A stretch of DNA of 64,000 nt from Firmicutes bacterium HGW-Firmicutes-7 (GTDB lineage Bacteria; Bacillota; Clostridia; Lachnospirales; Vallitaleaceae), in contig PGZO01000012.1 in assembly GCA_002841375.1 (NCBI GenBank), positions 1-64,000 on the forward strand, written 5' to 3'. How positions within the stretch are numbered: position 1 is the first letter of the stretch; each line of letters opens with the position of its first letter. Below are positions 17,645-27,059 of the stretch, one piece after another. The position numbers and the translations under genes are program-made. The notes beneath the pieces are model-generated. The model saw nothing but the letters and a program-made list of their open reading frames with translations. It ran no database searches and had not been told where the DNA came from.

Positions 17645-19786
17645 TTATGTTGTTGTATTTTGCATGGACTGATGATAGAGCTGTTTATTAGCATACATTT
17701 CTTGATCTGCTTTATTTAATGCAATTTCAGGGGTTTCCAAACCATTAAATCGAATGTAATAGCCTAAAGAAGGGACAGGTCCTTTTATGAAAGTTTGATT
17801 TTCTAAAGGTATGGTTGAAGCATTACACGCAGCCTTTATTTGTGCTATGAGCTTAAGCGTATCTTTTGTATCATAACCTTCTAAGAATATAAAGAATTCA
17901 TCTCCACCCATGCGCATAATACTTTCATGGGGGATAAAGCTTTTAAGAATGCCAGCAAAAGATTGTAGTAGAACATCGCCAATCTGATGTCCATATGTAT
18001 CATTGGTTGATTTAAGATGGTTTAAATCAATCATGATAAAGCTTTGAGGATAGAAATATTCAGACATTTTCTTTTCTAAAGAATTAAAGTATAAACGATT
18101 GTATAATCCAGTAAGTGCATCTGTATAAATTAGGTGTTCTCGTTCTTTTAGCATTCGCGTTTTAGCTTTTTGCACAATGAACTCTTTAAAAAGTTTTACG
18201 AGAGATACAATTACAATTAGCAATATAGCCAAACTATATAGTAGAAGATTAGACAATTTTGTATTTTGTACATTTTTTAGAATTGGTGCATTTTGAATAC
18301 CTTCATATTTTGCTTTTTCATAATCGATAAGTGGGATTGATTTATTAAATATGGAAACAAATTCGTTGTGTTTTTTTTGTGCGCCAAAATATAGTAAAGA
18401 ATCAGAAGATGTCGTACCTTTTTTAACGATTTGGTTATAACCCAATCCCTCAATATAGTATTCTGCTACAGAAGGATTTTCAAGAAAATAATCAGCCTCT
18501 TGCTTTTTTATAACAGACATCGTTTCTTTAATATCTTTTGTAAAAATGATTTCAACATTTTTTAGATTTTTCTCTAACAGCTCTTCATGCCAAAAGCCAT
18601 CAATTACAGCAACCTTGCAGCCTTCTAAGCCATATATATCGTATACTGTAGGGGCAGCCTTTAAACCATAAATAGCATCTCGTTCGTAACTAAAAGGTGC
18701 AGTAAAGTCAAATAGCAATTTTCTATCGTCAGTCTTAGCCATATTTAAAATATCTATTTCGTCATTTAAAACCATATGGTATAGACTATCAAAGGGCATT
18801 GGAACACATTCAATTTCAAGACCCACCATATTTGTAAATGCTGTTAAAAATTCTCCTGCGATACCAGTATATCTATTGTTAGTGTAATGGTCTATTGGCA
18901 AATAATCCGTAGCAATGCCAACTTTAATAGAAGGATTATTTTGAAGCCATAAGCGTTCCTGTGGTGTTAATTTAAGTATTTTGTGCATATAAGTTACTCT
19001 TGCGTTTTGGATAGATTCTTCAATGCTTTTTGATCTGCTGAGTATAATTTTATTAAGAAGATCTGTTATTATTTGATTTTCTATTTTTGTAGAAAAGGTC
19101 ATTTCAGAATATATATTTTTTAATTCTGCAATGGTTTGAACCTCTGGGAATTCATATAGAGATTCATAGACTATTTCACTACCTGAAGTAATGAAACCAT
19201 TTATTTTACCATTGAGCATATTAGATATCGCTGTTTTTTGGTTAGGATAATCTACTTGATGGTAGTTTATATTAGGATAATTGTCTTTAAACACATCTAT
19301 TACCATGTCTCCTTCGATAAATCCTATATTTTCATCTTCTAGATCCCCTATTGTTTGGACATGTCCATCCCGAAGACTTAATATAACATAGGGATAATGA
19401 TGAACACTTTTTGTAAAAGCCATTATTTTAAGACGTTCTTCAGTTGGGTTTGCACCAAAAAGAATATCAATGGAACCATTAAATAGCCCATCATATGCAT
19501 CTCCCCAATTTTTACTATCATCAATTTTAATGGTTAACCCTGTTTCATTTTCTAGGATTTTCACAATATCGATTAAATACCCATGTAAATTTCCATCATA
19601 TTCAAAGAAGTCCATACCTGCATAAGGCGCTAATCCAACTTGCAAAACTTTATTTTTATGTGAATCTATCCATAGTTGTTCCTCAGGACTAAATTTAGTT
19701 ACTACCGAAGCACCATTAGAAATAGTTAATATAACAGTTGAAAACACAAAAGAAAAGAATATAGTTAGAAACAATCTTCTGGACAT
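17645..19786 (-). CDS. Diguanylate cyclase with two periplasmic-type solute-binding domains
   Basis: A 713-residue membrane sensor. Residues 1-25 form a signal peptide. Two bacterial extracellular solute-binding family 3 domains follow (about 40-275 and 285-505; ERLWLQNNPSIKVGIATDYLP starts the second), then a transmembrane helix (about 517-540) and a GGDEF domain with intact G627-G-D-E-F. The residues nine to six before GGDEF are IPHE, so the RxxD inhibitory I-site is absent and product inhibition is not expected. It likely makes c-di-GMP in response to an amino-acid-like ligand. It is divergent from the neighbouring PAS-GGDEF-EAL gene. Ribosome-binding site GAGGTG. Confidence 0.9.
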   Translation of the reverse strand: MSRRLFLTIFFSFVFSTVILTISNGASVVTKFSPEEQLWIDSHKNKVLQVGLAPYAGMDFFEYDGNLHGYLIDIVKILENETGLTIKIDDSKNWGDAYDGLFNGSIDILFGANPTEERLKIMAFTKSVHHYPYVILSLRDGHVQTIGDLEDENIGFIEGDMVIDVFKDNYPNINYHQVDYPNQKTAISNMLNGKINGFITSGSEIVYESLYEFPEVQTIAELKNIYSEMTFSTKIENQIITDLLNKIILSRSKSIEESIQNARVTYMHKILKLTPQERLWLQNNPSIKVGIATDYLPIDHYTNNRYTGIAGEFLTAFTNMVGLEIECVPMPFDSLYHMVLNDEIDILNMAKTDDRKLLFDFTAPFSYERDAIYGLKAAPTVYDIYGLEGCKVAVIDGFWHEELLEKNLKNVEIIFTKDIKETMSVIKKQEADYFLENPSVAEYYIEGLGYNQIVKKGTTSSDSLLYFGAQKKHNEFVSIFNKSIPLIDYEKAKYEGIQNAPILKNVQNTKLSNLLLYSLAILLIVIVSLVKLFKEFIVQKAKTRMLKEREHLIYTDALTGLYNRLYFNSLEKKMSEYFYPQSFIMIDLNHLKSTNDTYGHQIGDVLLQSFAGILKSFIPHESIMRMGGDEFFIFLEGYDTKDTLKLIAQIKAACNASTIPLENQTFIKGPVPSLGYYIRFNGLETPEIALNKADQEMYANKQLYHQSMQNTTT

Positions 19787-19962
19787 ATTGACACCTCTGT
19801 ATTAAGGATTTTACAATAGCTATTATACTCCTTTTTATTATCTATTTCAACAAAATACGGGTTTTTAGAACGTTAATAAAAAAAGAAGTGTATTTTGTCG
19901 CAAATCATGGTAAAATAATAGCATATTATAAGTAAAAAGATAGAATCTTAAGGGGCGATCAA

Positions 19963-22179
19963 ATGGAATACTCAGATGGATTTGAAATACAACAAAATCT
20001 AATTGAAAATGAAAAAAGATGGAACATTGCACAAAAAATAGCTCATATTGGCCATTGGGATTACGATTTAGGGACACGTCAATTTTGGGGCTCTGAAGGT
20101 GCATTTGACTTGTTAGGAATAAAGAGAGATCGGGATACATCATATATCCCTTTTAATTACATTATTAGACAGATCAGTCCTTGTGATCGAAATAAGATGA
20201 AAGAAATGTATCGATATTTGTTAGAGCATAACAATCATTATGATGTAGAGTTTCAATATCAAAGAGAAGAGGATAGTGAGATTAGAACAATGCATTCTGT
20301 TGCGGAATTGTTCTGGGATGTGAATGGGAAACCCCTCAAGATTATTGGTGTAGTTCAAGATATAACAGAAAGAATTATATATGAAAATAAATTAAAAAAT
20401 AAAAATGAAGAACTCAATGCATTATATGAAGAGATATTTGCTGCCGATGAAGAATTAAAGCAACAGCTAGACGAAACGAATAAACATAAAGAATGGTTAG
20501 CGTTAAGTGAAACAAGATATAGAACACTTGTAGATAATTCAAGTGATTGCATCTATAGCTGTGATTTAGATGGCGTCTTTACTGCAGTAAATGAAGCATT
20601 CTGTTTATTAGTCAATGCAAGAAGAGAAGATATTATCGGTAATAAGATGAAGGATTTTATAATATTAAGTGAAGGTGAGCGTATTGACAAATGGAATAAT
20701 ACAGTAATGCATGTACTACATAAAAAAAAGACATTAATGTATGAAAGTCATGTAATGACAACAGAGGGAATAAGTTATTATAATATAACCATTTCTCCAA
20801 TATTGGATTTCAAAAAAGAAGTTATAGGTATAACGGGATCCAATCATGATATTACCGCGATCAAGCTCAATGAGAATAAAATAAAACATTTGGCCTATCA
20901 TGATCCACTTACTGATTTACCCAATAGAACATTATTTTTTGATCGACTTAAAAATGCAATAGATAGGTCCCGTAGGTCAAAAACTAAAATTGCAGTTTTG
21001 TTCTTTGATATGGATAACTTTAAGCGAATCAATGATACGTTAGGTCATTCTATAGGAGATGAGCTTTTAGTTGAAACAGCAAAGCGAATAGCAGCTTGTA
21101 TGCGTGAATATGATACGGTTGCGCGGTTAAGCGGGGATGAGTTTGCGGTTCTTTTACAAAACATTGAGAAAGTAGAAGACATGTTATCAATTGTACAAAG
21201 AATACAGCAAAAATTTAACGTTCCATTTTATTTATCAGAAAACACCATTGACCTCACGACAAGCATTGGAATTGCAATGTATCCAGAAGATGGTGATACG
21301 CCGGAAGACCTTTTGAAAAATGCTGACACGGCAATGTACAAAGCAAAAGAACAAGGTAGAAATAAATATTTGTTTTTCCATTTTACAATGAAAGAAGAAA
21401 TTATTAGAAAGATAAAAATTGAAAAATTATTTAAAAAGGCGATTCAACATCATGAATTTGTATTACATTATCAACCCCAATATGTTACAAAGGGCAAAAT
21501 ACTTCGAGGCTTTGAAGCATTAATTAGATGGAATAGCCCTGAACTTGGTTTTATTGGTCCAGATGACTTCATTTCTATTGCAGAAGAAAGCGGACAAATT
21601 GTTATTATTGGTGAATGGGTAATACAAGAAGCATGCTATATGATTAAAAAAATGAATGAAAGATATCAAACTGATCTCATTATTTCCATCAATATATCGT
21701 TACTGCAAATACGACAAAAGGACTTTGACCAAATGGTTCTAGGTTATATTCATGACTATCAAATACAACCTCACAATATTGAACTAGAAGTTACAGAAAG
21801 TCTTTTTATTGATAATTATGATACAGCACTTCATGCTTTAAAAAATTTAAAACAGGCGGGTGTTGGAATTGCTTTGGATGATTTTGGAACAGGCTATTCT
21901 TCTCTAAGTTATTTGAAGAAGTTACCGATTAATTTGCTTAAAATTGACCAAGCCTTTGTAAAGGAAATTGATCCTATTAATCCTCAAAATGACTTAACAG
22001 AACCTATTATCTCCTTAGTTCACAAGCTTGGAATAGAAACAATGGCAGAAGGTGTAGAAACAGAAGAACAATTAAATTATTTAATTGAGGCAAAATGTGA
22101 TTATTTACAAGGCTTTTATTTAGGAAGACCGGTCCCTGAACAAGAAGCAGAAGAATTTATTAAGAAACTAGTTCTCTAA
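19963..22179 (+). CDS. PAS-PAS-GGDEF-EAL c-di-GMP signalling protein
   Basis: A 738-residue cytosolic protein. A PAS/PAC module lies at about 30-135 (HWDYDLGTRQFWGSE, VVQDITER), a short coiled coil at about 135-175, a second PAS at about 178-300, then GGDEF and EAL. The cyclase motif is S390-G-D-E-F with a preserved I-site R381-E-Y-D384. The phosphodiesterase domain has EAL at 518-520, the DDFGTGYSSL loop, LKIDQAFV and AEGVETEEQ, so it looks catalytically competent. Depending on the PAS signal it could synthesise or hydrolyse c-di-GMP; the EAL domain is the better-preserved activity. No membrane anchor is present. Confidence 0.92.
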   Translation: MEYSDGFEIQQNLIENEKRWNIAQKIAHIGHWDYDLGTRQFWGSEGAFDLLGIKRDRDTSYIPFNYIIRQISPCDRNKMKEMYRYLLEHNNHYDVEFQYQREEDSEIRTMHSVAELFWDVNGKPLKIIGVVQDITERIIYENKLKNKNEELNALYEEIFAADEELKQQLDETNKHKEWLALSETRYRTLVDNSSDCIYSCDLDGVFTAVNEAFCLLVNARREDIIGNKMKDFIILSEGERIDKWNNTVMHVLHKKKTLMYESHVMTTEGISYYNITISPILDFKKEVIGITGSNHDITAIKLNENKIKHLAYHDPLTDLPNRTLFFDRLKNAIDRSRRSKTKIAVLFFDMDNFKRINDTLGHSIGDELLVETAKRIAACMREYDTVARLSGDEFAVLLQNIEKVEDMLSIVQRIQQKFNVPFYLSENTIDLTTSIGIAMYPEDGDTPEDLLKNADTAMYKAKEQGRNKYLFFHFTMKEEIIRKIKIEKLFKKAIQHHEFVLHYQPQYVTKGKILRGFEALIRWNSPELGFIGPDDFISIAEESGQIVIIGEWVIQEACYMIKKMNERYQTDLIISINISLLQIRQKDFDQMVLGYIHDYQIQPHNIELEVTESLFIDNYDTALHALKNLKQAGVGIALDDFGTGYSSLSYLKKLPINLLKIDQAFVKEIDPINPQNDLTEPIISLVHKLGIETMAEGVETEEQLNYLIEAKCDYLQGFYLGRPVPEQEAEEFIKKLVL

Positions 22180-22236
22180 ATAAAAAGAAACATTATGGAC
22201 ATAATAATAGTATTCTACCCAGAAAGGAAGATGAGG

Positions 22237-22404
22237 ATGGAGAGGAATAAAAATTTTTCTAAACCCTATATGGGCGACCTTACTTCCCAGCAAATTGGGA
22301 ATATGGCAAAAAGCGGGCAATTAGGCGGAGAAATGGTTAAACGTATGATAAAATATGAAGAAAATGAACTGATGAATAGCTATAATGAAAAGAAAAATGA
22401 ATGA
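22237..22404 (+). CDS. Small SASP-like protein
   Basis: A 55-residue protein. The start at 22237 (MERNKNFSKPY) lies 8 nt after AAAGGAAG; earlier in-frame ATGs at 22195 and 22231 are worse placed. The central part, DLTSQQIGNMAKSGQLGGEM followed by VKRMI, resembles the C-terminal half of alpha/beta-type small acid-soluble spore proteins (LTS...GG.MVK.MI). The N-terminal SASP half with its GPR protease site is not present. It may be a divergent DNA-binding spore protein or a related short family. It directly abuts a strong bidirectional terminator. Confidence 0.6.
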   Translation: MERNKNFSKPYMGDLTSQQIGNMAKSGQLGGEMVKRMIKYEENELMNSYNEKKNE

Positions 22405-22450
22405 TTTTACAAGGGATAAGGGATGATTTATTGATTATCCCTTGTAAAAT
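22404..22450. terminator. Bidirectional terminator
   Basis: A perfect 16-bp stem, ATTTTACAAGGGATAA (22404-22419) with TTATCCCTTGTAAAAT (22435-22450), lies between convergent genes. A/T-rich flanks give T-runs on both strands. Confidence 0.92.
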
Positions 22451-22468
22451 TTATTATCAAAAGCTCAA

Positions 22469-23212
22469 CTAGCAAAAAATTTCGAACATTTGACCTCTTT
22501 TTGAAATAGATAGAATATTTTTGTTTTCAAGATAACCATCAGTACTTAATTGATTAAATATGCTGTATTGATCTCCAAAATGCATAGGAATAACTGTACA
22601 ATGCTCAGGCATAATTTTATCAATAAAGTATTTAAGGGATAGGTAATAGTTGAATTTAAGCCTTGGATCAACAGGAATGAAGGCGATGTCTAGCGGTAAA
22701 TTTTTTAGTCTGCCAATTTCGGATTTATATGTTTGTTCAATGCCTTCTTTCCATTCGTCACTTTCATCTTCCCAACACCACCAATTTAAGTCGCCAGAAT
22801 GAAAAAGATTGACGTCATTAACTTGAACATAGAAAGAAATTCCTTCATCATTTGATTTAAGCGTTAATATTCTTAAATCATCAATTAAGCAGTCTTGATG
22901 AGACTCGAAAAAATGCACATTATTACAAAGCGCATCTTTAATATCATTAGATAAAAGATAAGTAATGCTATGAGCAATATTGAGTTGCTCCCATGAATAG
23001 ATAACTTTATTATAATGATCGTGATGCTTATGGGTAACAAAAACATATACATCTAAATCTTTAAGATCATCAGGTCGAATAACACCACTATTTAGGTTTT
23101 CATCTAGGTCATAAGGGATATCGTTGTAATAATCAAAAATCAATAACTTTTCGTTAATCTTCACTGCAAAGCCACTATTATAAAGGTACCATATTTTTAT
23201 GTTTTTCATCAT
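22469..23212 (-). CDS. MBL-fold metallo-hydrolase
   Basis: A 247-residue protein with the metallo-beta-lactamase fold: the metal motif T-H61-K-H63-H-D65-H66, the LFHSGDLNWW strand (third metal ligand) and CTVIPMHFGD near the C-terminus. The protein resembles UlaG-like MBL hydrolases rather than beta-lactamases; the substrate is unknown. The start overlaps the stop of the VOC gene (TAATG on the minus strand), so the two are translationally coupled. The insertion DLNWWCWEDESDEW is notably Trp-rich near the active site. Confidence 0.82.
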   Translation of the reverse strand: MMKNIKIWYLYNSGFAVKINEKLLIFDYYNDIPYDLDENLNSGVIRPDDLKDLDVYVFVTHKHHDHYNKVIYSWEQLNIAHSITYLLSNDIKDALCNNVHFFESHQDCLIDDLRILTLKSNDEGISFYVQVNDVNLFHSGDLNWWCWEDESDEWKEGIEQTYKSEIGRLKNLPLDIAFIPVDPRLKFNYYLSLKYFIDKIMPEHCTVIPMHFGDQYSIFNQLSTDGYLENKNILSISKRGQMFEIFC

Positions 23213-23595
23213 TATTTTCTTGCAGATCTATCTGCAGGAATTATTTCAACCCAAAAACCATCCGGATCGGAAATGAAATATATACCCATTTTTTCATTTT
23301 CATAGCAAATACATCCGTTTTTTTTGTGTAGGGCATATGCAGCTTCGTAATCATCTACAATGAAAGCCAAATGAATTTCATTGTCTCCTAACTTATAAGG
23401 TTCTTGCCACTGGCTATACCAAGTTAACTCAAGCTTGTGGACTGTTTCACCATCACTAAGGAATACTATTATATAACTTCCATCCTCAGCTTTCTTGCGC
23501 CTAGTTTCTATAAGACCTAAATTTTCTTTGTAAAAAGCAATGCTTTTTTCTAAGTCAAGCACACTAATATTATTATGGGCAAATGTGAATTTCAT
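23212..23595 (-). CDS. VOC family protein, glyoxalase I-like
   Basis: A 127-residue protein with two beta-alpha-beta-beta-beta modules. Candidate metal ligands are H7 in FAHNNISV, E54 in VHKLELTW, H75 in NEIHLAFIVDD and the C-terminal E of FWVEIIP, the layout of lactoylglutathione lyase. It also shows DLEKSIAFYKENLG, typical of the family. Clostridia often lack glutathione, so the real substrate may be another thiol adduct. First gene of a two-gene operon with the MBL hydrolase, which is consistent with a glyoxalase I/II-like pairing. AAGGAGGA lies upstream. Confidence 0.82.
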   Translation of the reverse strand: MKFTFAHNNISVLDLEKSIAFYKENLGLIETRRKKAEDGSYIIVFLSDGETVHKLELTWYSQWQEPYKLGDNEIHLAFIVDDYEAAYALHKKNGCICYENEKMGIYFISDPDGFWVEIIPADRSARK

Positions 23596-23700
23596 GTGAT
23601 TCCTCCTTAAATTGTATTTTCTTTACTTTATTATAGCATTACCAAAAATTACTATCAATTGATACTTGCAAGAAATAATAAAATTTGGTAGTATTTTCTT

Positions 23701-23880
23701 ATGGAAAATAGAGAAATCACGAACTGTATAGGTTGCAATTACTATTATATAACTTGGGATAAAACATTTCCTAAAGGTTGCAAGTATTTTGGATTTAAAT
23801 CAAATAAAATGCCATGTATCGTTGTAAAGGAAAGTGCTGGAGGGTGGTGTAATGTATATACCCCTAAGAAACTTAAATAA
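23701..23880 (+). CDS. Small cysteine-rich protein
   Basis: A 59-residue ORF, MENREITNCIGCNYYYITWD at the start, with conserved-looking features: CIGC, the aromatic stretch YYYITWD, FPKGCKYFGF, MPCIVVKES and GWC. The five cysteines suggest metal binding. Similar short proteins occur in many Clostridia and Proteobacteria, sometimes labelled uracil-DNA glycosylase by transfer, which I consider unsupported for a protein this small. There is no strong ribosome-binding site, so it may be leaderless. It lies alone between two minus-strand genes. Confidence 0.6.
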   Translation: MENREITNCIGCNYYYITWDKTFPKGCKYFGFKSNKMPCIVVKESAGGWCNVYTPKKLK

Positions 23881-23889
23881 AAATGAAGA

Positions 23890-24618
23890 TTATGATCTTT
23901 TCTTTTTAACATAAGATTTTTCATACCGTTTTAGATCCTTCATAAAAAGAATCATACATCCAGCACTTGTACTTTGGGCAAGCGGTAAAGAACACAAAGT
24001 TAATTTGAAAAAGCGGATTTTCATAGGTTTTACATCGAGGTATTCTCGATCAATTCGCAATGCAATTCTTGCATTGTATTCTAAGTAGCTTTTAACGTCC
24101 TTAAGAACGATAGGAGGATCAATGGAACGGTATTCTCGTACGAGGTCAAAGGTGTATTTGACAAAATTTTCGTAACTTCTATGATTATCTAGAAGTCGTA
24201 TTCTTACATGTTGAGGTATAGTAAGATCTTGTATTATGTGTATACATGCACCAAAATAGAACATTGCTCTAGCGTAGTCTTTTATTATATAAGAGTAAAG
24301 TGCGTGGTCATAATAGCGCTCTGCCAAGTCTAAGGCATGACTGTGACCAAACAAACCTTTTCCATGTTTGGGGTTGTAAAAATGACTACTGCTTTTAAAG
24401 TTTTGGTCTGCCCACACGGAACCTAGCTGAATTGGTTTTATGTGTTTTTTCATGAGTTTATATTCATCCTTATAATTATATTCTCTTAAAAGACGTAAGG
24501 CTTGAATATTATTAAATAGATGTACTTGGCATTCTGTATGAATAATCATTTTTTTAATAGGATTAATAAGTGAAAATAATATCCTCATACTATTTCCATA
24601 AAAGAGTTCAAATTTCAA
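23890..24618 (-). CDS. Zinc-dependent phospholipase C-like protein
   Basis: About 242 residues from TTG 24618, chosen because GGGAGG precedes it; an in-frame ATG at 24690 lacks a ribosome-binding site and sits only about 17 nt after the promoter. The fold of the zinc phospholipase C / S1-P1 nuclease superfamily is suggested by HTECQVHLFNN, GSVWADQNFKSSSHFYNP, HALDLAERYYDHAL and FGACIHIIQDLTIPQHV, which supply W, H and D ligands in the usual order. No signal peptide is visible, unlike secreted clostridial alpha-toxins, so it may act in the cytosol or in the mother cell or spore. Phospholipase activity itself is unproven. Confidence 0.72.
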   Translation of the reverse strand: MKFELFYGNSMRILFSLINPIKKMIIHTECQVHLFNNIQALRLLREYNYKDEYKLMKKHIKPIQLGSVWADQNFKSSSHFYNPKHGKGLFGHSHALDLAERYYDHALYSYIIKDYARAMFYFGACIHIIQDLTIPQHVRIRLLDNHRSYENFVKYTFDLVREYRSIDPPIVLKDVKSYLEYNARIALRIDREYLDVKPMKIRFFKLTLCSLPLAQSTSAGCMILFMKDLKRYEKSYVKKKRS

Positions 24619-24713
24619 TGATAAGCTACCTCCCATAGTTGTTATTAAGTTAGTTTCTCCAAGAGGATACAAATTAATCAAAAAAAACATTGATTATTCG
24701 TCATAAAAAGTAT

Positions 24714-24741
24714 ATTATAAGGATGATACTTTGAATATCAA
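24714..24741 (-). promoter_or_regulatory. Leftward sigma-A promoter of the phospholipase-like gene
   Basis: On the minus strand TTGATA (24741-24736), 16-bp spacer, TATAAT (24719-24714). Confidence 0.55.
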
Positions 24742-24775
24742 AGTAATAAAAGGATAGATAATTGAGAGGTGTAAG

Positions 24776-25942
24776 ATGATAGTAAAACCGAAAGTTAAAG
24801 GCTTTATTTGCACGACCGCTCATCCCACTGGATGTGCTCAAAATGTTAGGGAACAAGTAGACTACGTGAAAAGAATGGGTGCTTTTGATGGACCTAAGCG
24901 CGCACTAATTATAGGAGCTTCAACAGGATTTGGTTTAGCGTCAAGAATTTCTGCTTCATTTGGATCAGGCGCTGCAACAATAGGCGTTTCCTATGAGAAG
25001 CTACCAACAGAAAAGAAAACAGCTACGCCAGGTTGGTATAATACAGTTGCTTTTGATAAGCTTGCTCATGATGAGGGGCTATATTCAAAGAGTATTAATG
25101 GAGATGCTTTTTCAAATGAAGTTAAGAAAGCTACCATTGAACTAATCAAAAAAGATTTAGGAAAAATTGATTTAATAATTTATAGTATTGCTTCTCCAAG
25201 AAGAACAGATCCTATGACAGGGATAACTCATAGTTCAGTGTTGAAGCCGACGAAAGAATCATATAGCAATAAAACGATAGATTTCATTACTGGTGCCATG
25301 TCACAGGTAACAATTGAGCCCGCTAAAGAGGAGGAAATAAATAATACGGTTAAGGTAATGGGTGGAGAAGATTGGAAGCTGTGGTTAGAAGCACTCGACA
25401 AAGAAGATCTACTAGAAGAGGGTGCCATAACAATTGCTTATTCTTACATTGGTCCAGAACTTACATTTCCGGTATATAGAGATGGTAGTATTGGTAGAGC
25501 CAAGGAGCACCTTGAAGCTACTGCCCATGAATTAACAGACCAATTGCAAAATAAAGGTGTAAAAGCTTATGTTTCTGTAAATAAGGCACTTGTTACTCAA
25601 GCAAGCTCAGCTATTCCCGTTGTTCCATTGTATATTTCAATTCTATATAAAATCATGAAGGAAAAGGATATACATGAAGGTTGTATCGAGCAGATGTATA
25701 GGATGTATAAGGATAAGATTTATATCCCATTGATAGAATCAGATGCTAAGGGTAGAATACGACTTGACGATTGGGAGATGAGACAAGATGTTCAAGCAGA
25801 GGTAGATAAGATATGGAATATTGTTTCGGAAGACAATAAGAACAGATATATTGATCTTGATGGGTATAGTCAAGAATTTTATAAGTTATTTGGATTCGGT
25901 ATAGATGGTGTAGATTATGATGAAGATGTGGATATAATATAG
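24776..25942 (+). CDS. fabV: Trans-2-enoyl-CoA reductase (NADH), Ter/FabV family
   Basis: A 388-residue enzyme of the SDR superfamily that reduces trans-2-enoyl-CoA (crotonyl-CoA) or enoyl-ACP. The N-terminus MIVKPKVKGFICTTAHPTGC is diagnostic. The NADH site is IIGASTGFGLASR (around 45-57), and the catalytic pair follows the family's Y-x8-K spacing: Y234 and K243 in YRDGSIGRAK. SIASPRR and the C-terminal DLDGYSQEFYKLFGF are also typical. It could serve fatty acid synthesis or, together with PFOR-derived acetyl-CoA, a butyryl-CoA route. Ribosome-binding site GAGAGGTG; galE follows after 28 bp. Confidence 0.95.
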   Translation: MIVKPKVKGFICTTAHPTGCAQNVREQVDYVKRMGAFDGPKRALIIGASTGFGLASRISASFGSGAATIGVSYEKLPTEKKTATPGWYNTVAFDKLAHDEGLYSKSINGDAFSNEVKKATIELIKKDLGKIDLIIYSIASPRRTDPMTGITHSSVLKPTKESYSNKTIDFITGAMSQVTIEPAKEEEINNTVKVMGGEDWKLWLEALDKEDLLEEGAITIAYSYIGPELTFPVYRDGSIGRAKEHLEATAHELTDQLQNKGVKAYVSVNKALVTQASSAIPVVPLYISILYKIMKEKDIHEGCIEQMYRMYKDKIYIPLIESDAKGRIRLDDWEMRQDVQAEVDKIWNIVSEDNKNRYIDLDGYSQEFYKLFGFGIDGVDYDEDVDII

Positions 25943-25970
25943 ATAAATAAATTACTTAGGAGAGATGTAG

Positions 25971-26987
25971 ATGGCTATTCTAATTACAGGTGGAACCGGG
26001 TATATAGGTTCTCATACAGTTATAGAATTATTAAATCAAGGTTATGAAGTTGTCGTTGTTGACAACTTTTCAAATAGTAAACCAGAGGTAATAAAAAGAA
26101 TAGAAGAGATAAGTGGCAAGAAGTTTAGTTTCTATAAGGTTGATTTGTTGGATTACATAGGACTTGAAAAGGTTTTTAAGGAAAATAACATTTCCAAAGT
26201 TATTCATTTTGCTGGATTAAAGGCAGTTGGGGAATCGGTATCAATCCCACTAAAGTATTATTATAATAACATTACTGGTACATTAATATTATGTGAATTA
26301 ATGTCAAAATATGGTGTTAAAAAGCTTGTTTTTAGTTCATCAGCAACTGTATATGGAATGAATAATGTATCACCTTTAACAGAGGATTTGCCACTCAGTA
26401 CAACCAATCCGTATGGTAGTACGAAACTAATGATTGAGCGTATATTAAATGATTTGGTTGTGTCAGACCCAGAATGGGGTATAGTAATATTACGGTACTT
26501 TAACCCTATTGGCGCCCATGAGAGTGGAAGAATTGGGGAAGACCCCAATGGAATTCCTAATAATTTAATGCCTTATATAACGCAAGTTGCAGTGGGGAAG
26601 AGAGCAGCCCTAAGTATTTTTGGTAACGATTATGAAACCTCAGATGGTACTGGAGTTCGGGATTATATTCATGTTGTAGATCTAGCAAAGGGCCATTTAA
26701 AAGCTTTAGAAAAAGTAAAAAGTGAAAAAGGCGTCATGGTATATAATCTTGGAACAGGCATTGGATATAGTGTTTTAGATGTTGTTAAAGCTTTTGAGAA
26801 AGCAACCAATATGACGATTTTATATAACATTGTTGATAAACGTAGTGGAGATGTTGATCGTTGTTTTGCAGATGCTTCAAAGGCTTTAAAAGAGTTAGAT
26901 TGGAAGTGTGAAAAGAATCTAGAGGATATGTGTAGAGATTCTTGGAAGTGGCAAGTGAGCAATCCGAATGGATATAAAGAAAACTAA
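25971..26987 (+). CDS. galE: UDP-glucose 4-epimerase
   Basis: A 338-residue short-chain dehydrogenase-type epimerase that interconverts UDP-glucose and UDP-galactose with tightly bound NAD. The Rossmann motif is GGTGYIGS (7-14); the catalytic residues are S124 in FSSSATVYG and the Y148-xxx-K152 pair in NPYGSTK. The C-terminal RSGDVDRCFADASKA fits GalE. It lies just before the EPS locus and can supply its UDP-galactose. AGGAGAG lies upstream; the gene ends in a strong terminator and is therefore transcribed separately from the EPS genes. Confidence 0.95.
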   Translation: MAILITGGTGYIGSHTVIELLNQGYEVVVVDNFSNSKPEVIKRIEEISGKKFSFYKVDLLDYIGLEKVFKENNISKVIHFAGLKAVGESVSIPLKYYYNNITGTLILCELMSKYGVKKLVFSSSATVYGMNNVSPLTEDLPLSTTNPYGSTKLMIERILNDLVVSDPEWGIVILRYFNPIGAHESGRIGEDPNGIPNNLMPYITQVAVGKRAALSIFGNDYETSDGTGVRDYIHVVDLAKGHLKALEKVKSEKGVMVYNLGTGIGYSVLDVVKAFEKATNMTILYNIVDKRSGDVDRCFADASKALKELDWKCEKNLEDMCRDSWKWQVSNPNGYKEN

Positions 26988-27010
26988 ATAACGCTTATAA
27001 TAGTATTATG

Positions 27011-27049
27011 CACGATTGAAAGGGCGGAATCTTTCAATCGTGTTTTTTT
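27011..27049 (+). terminator. Rho-independent terminator of ter-galE
   Basis: A perfect 12-bp stem, CACGATTGAAAG (27011-27022) with CTTTCAATCGTG (27031-27042), followed by seven Ts. Confidence 0.95.
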
Positions 27050-27059
27050 AATCTAAAGA

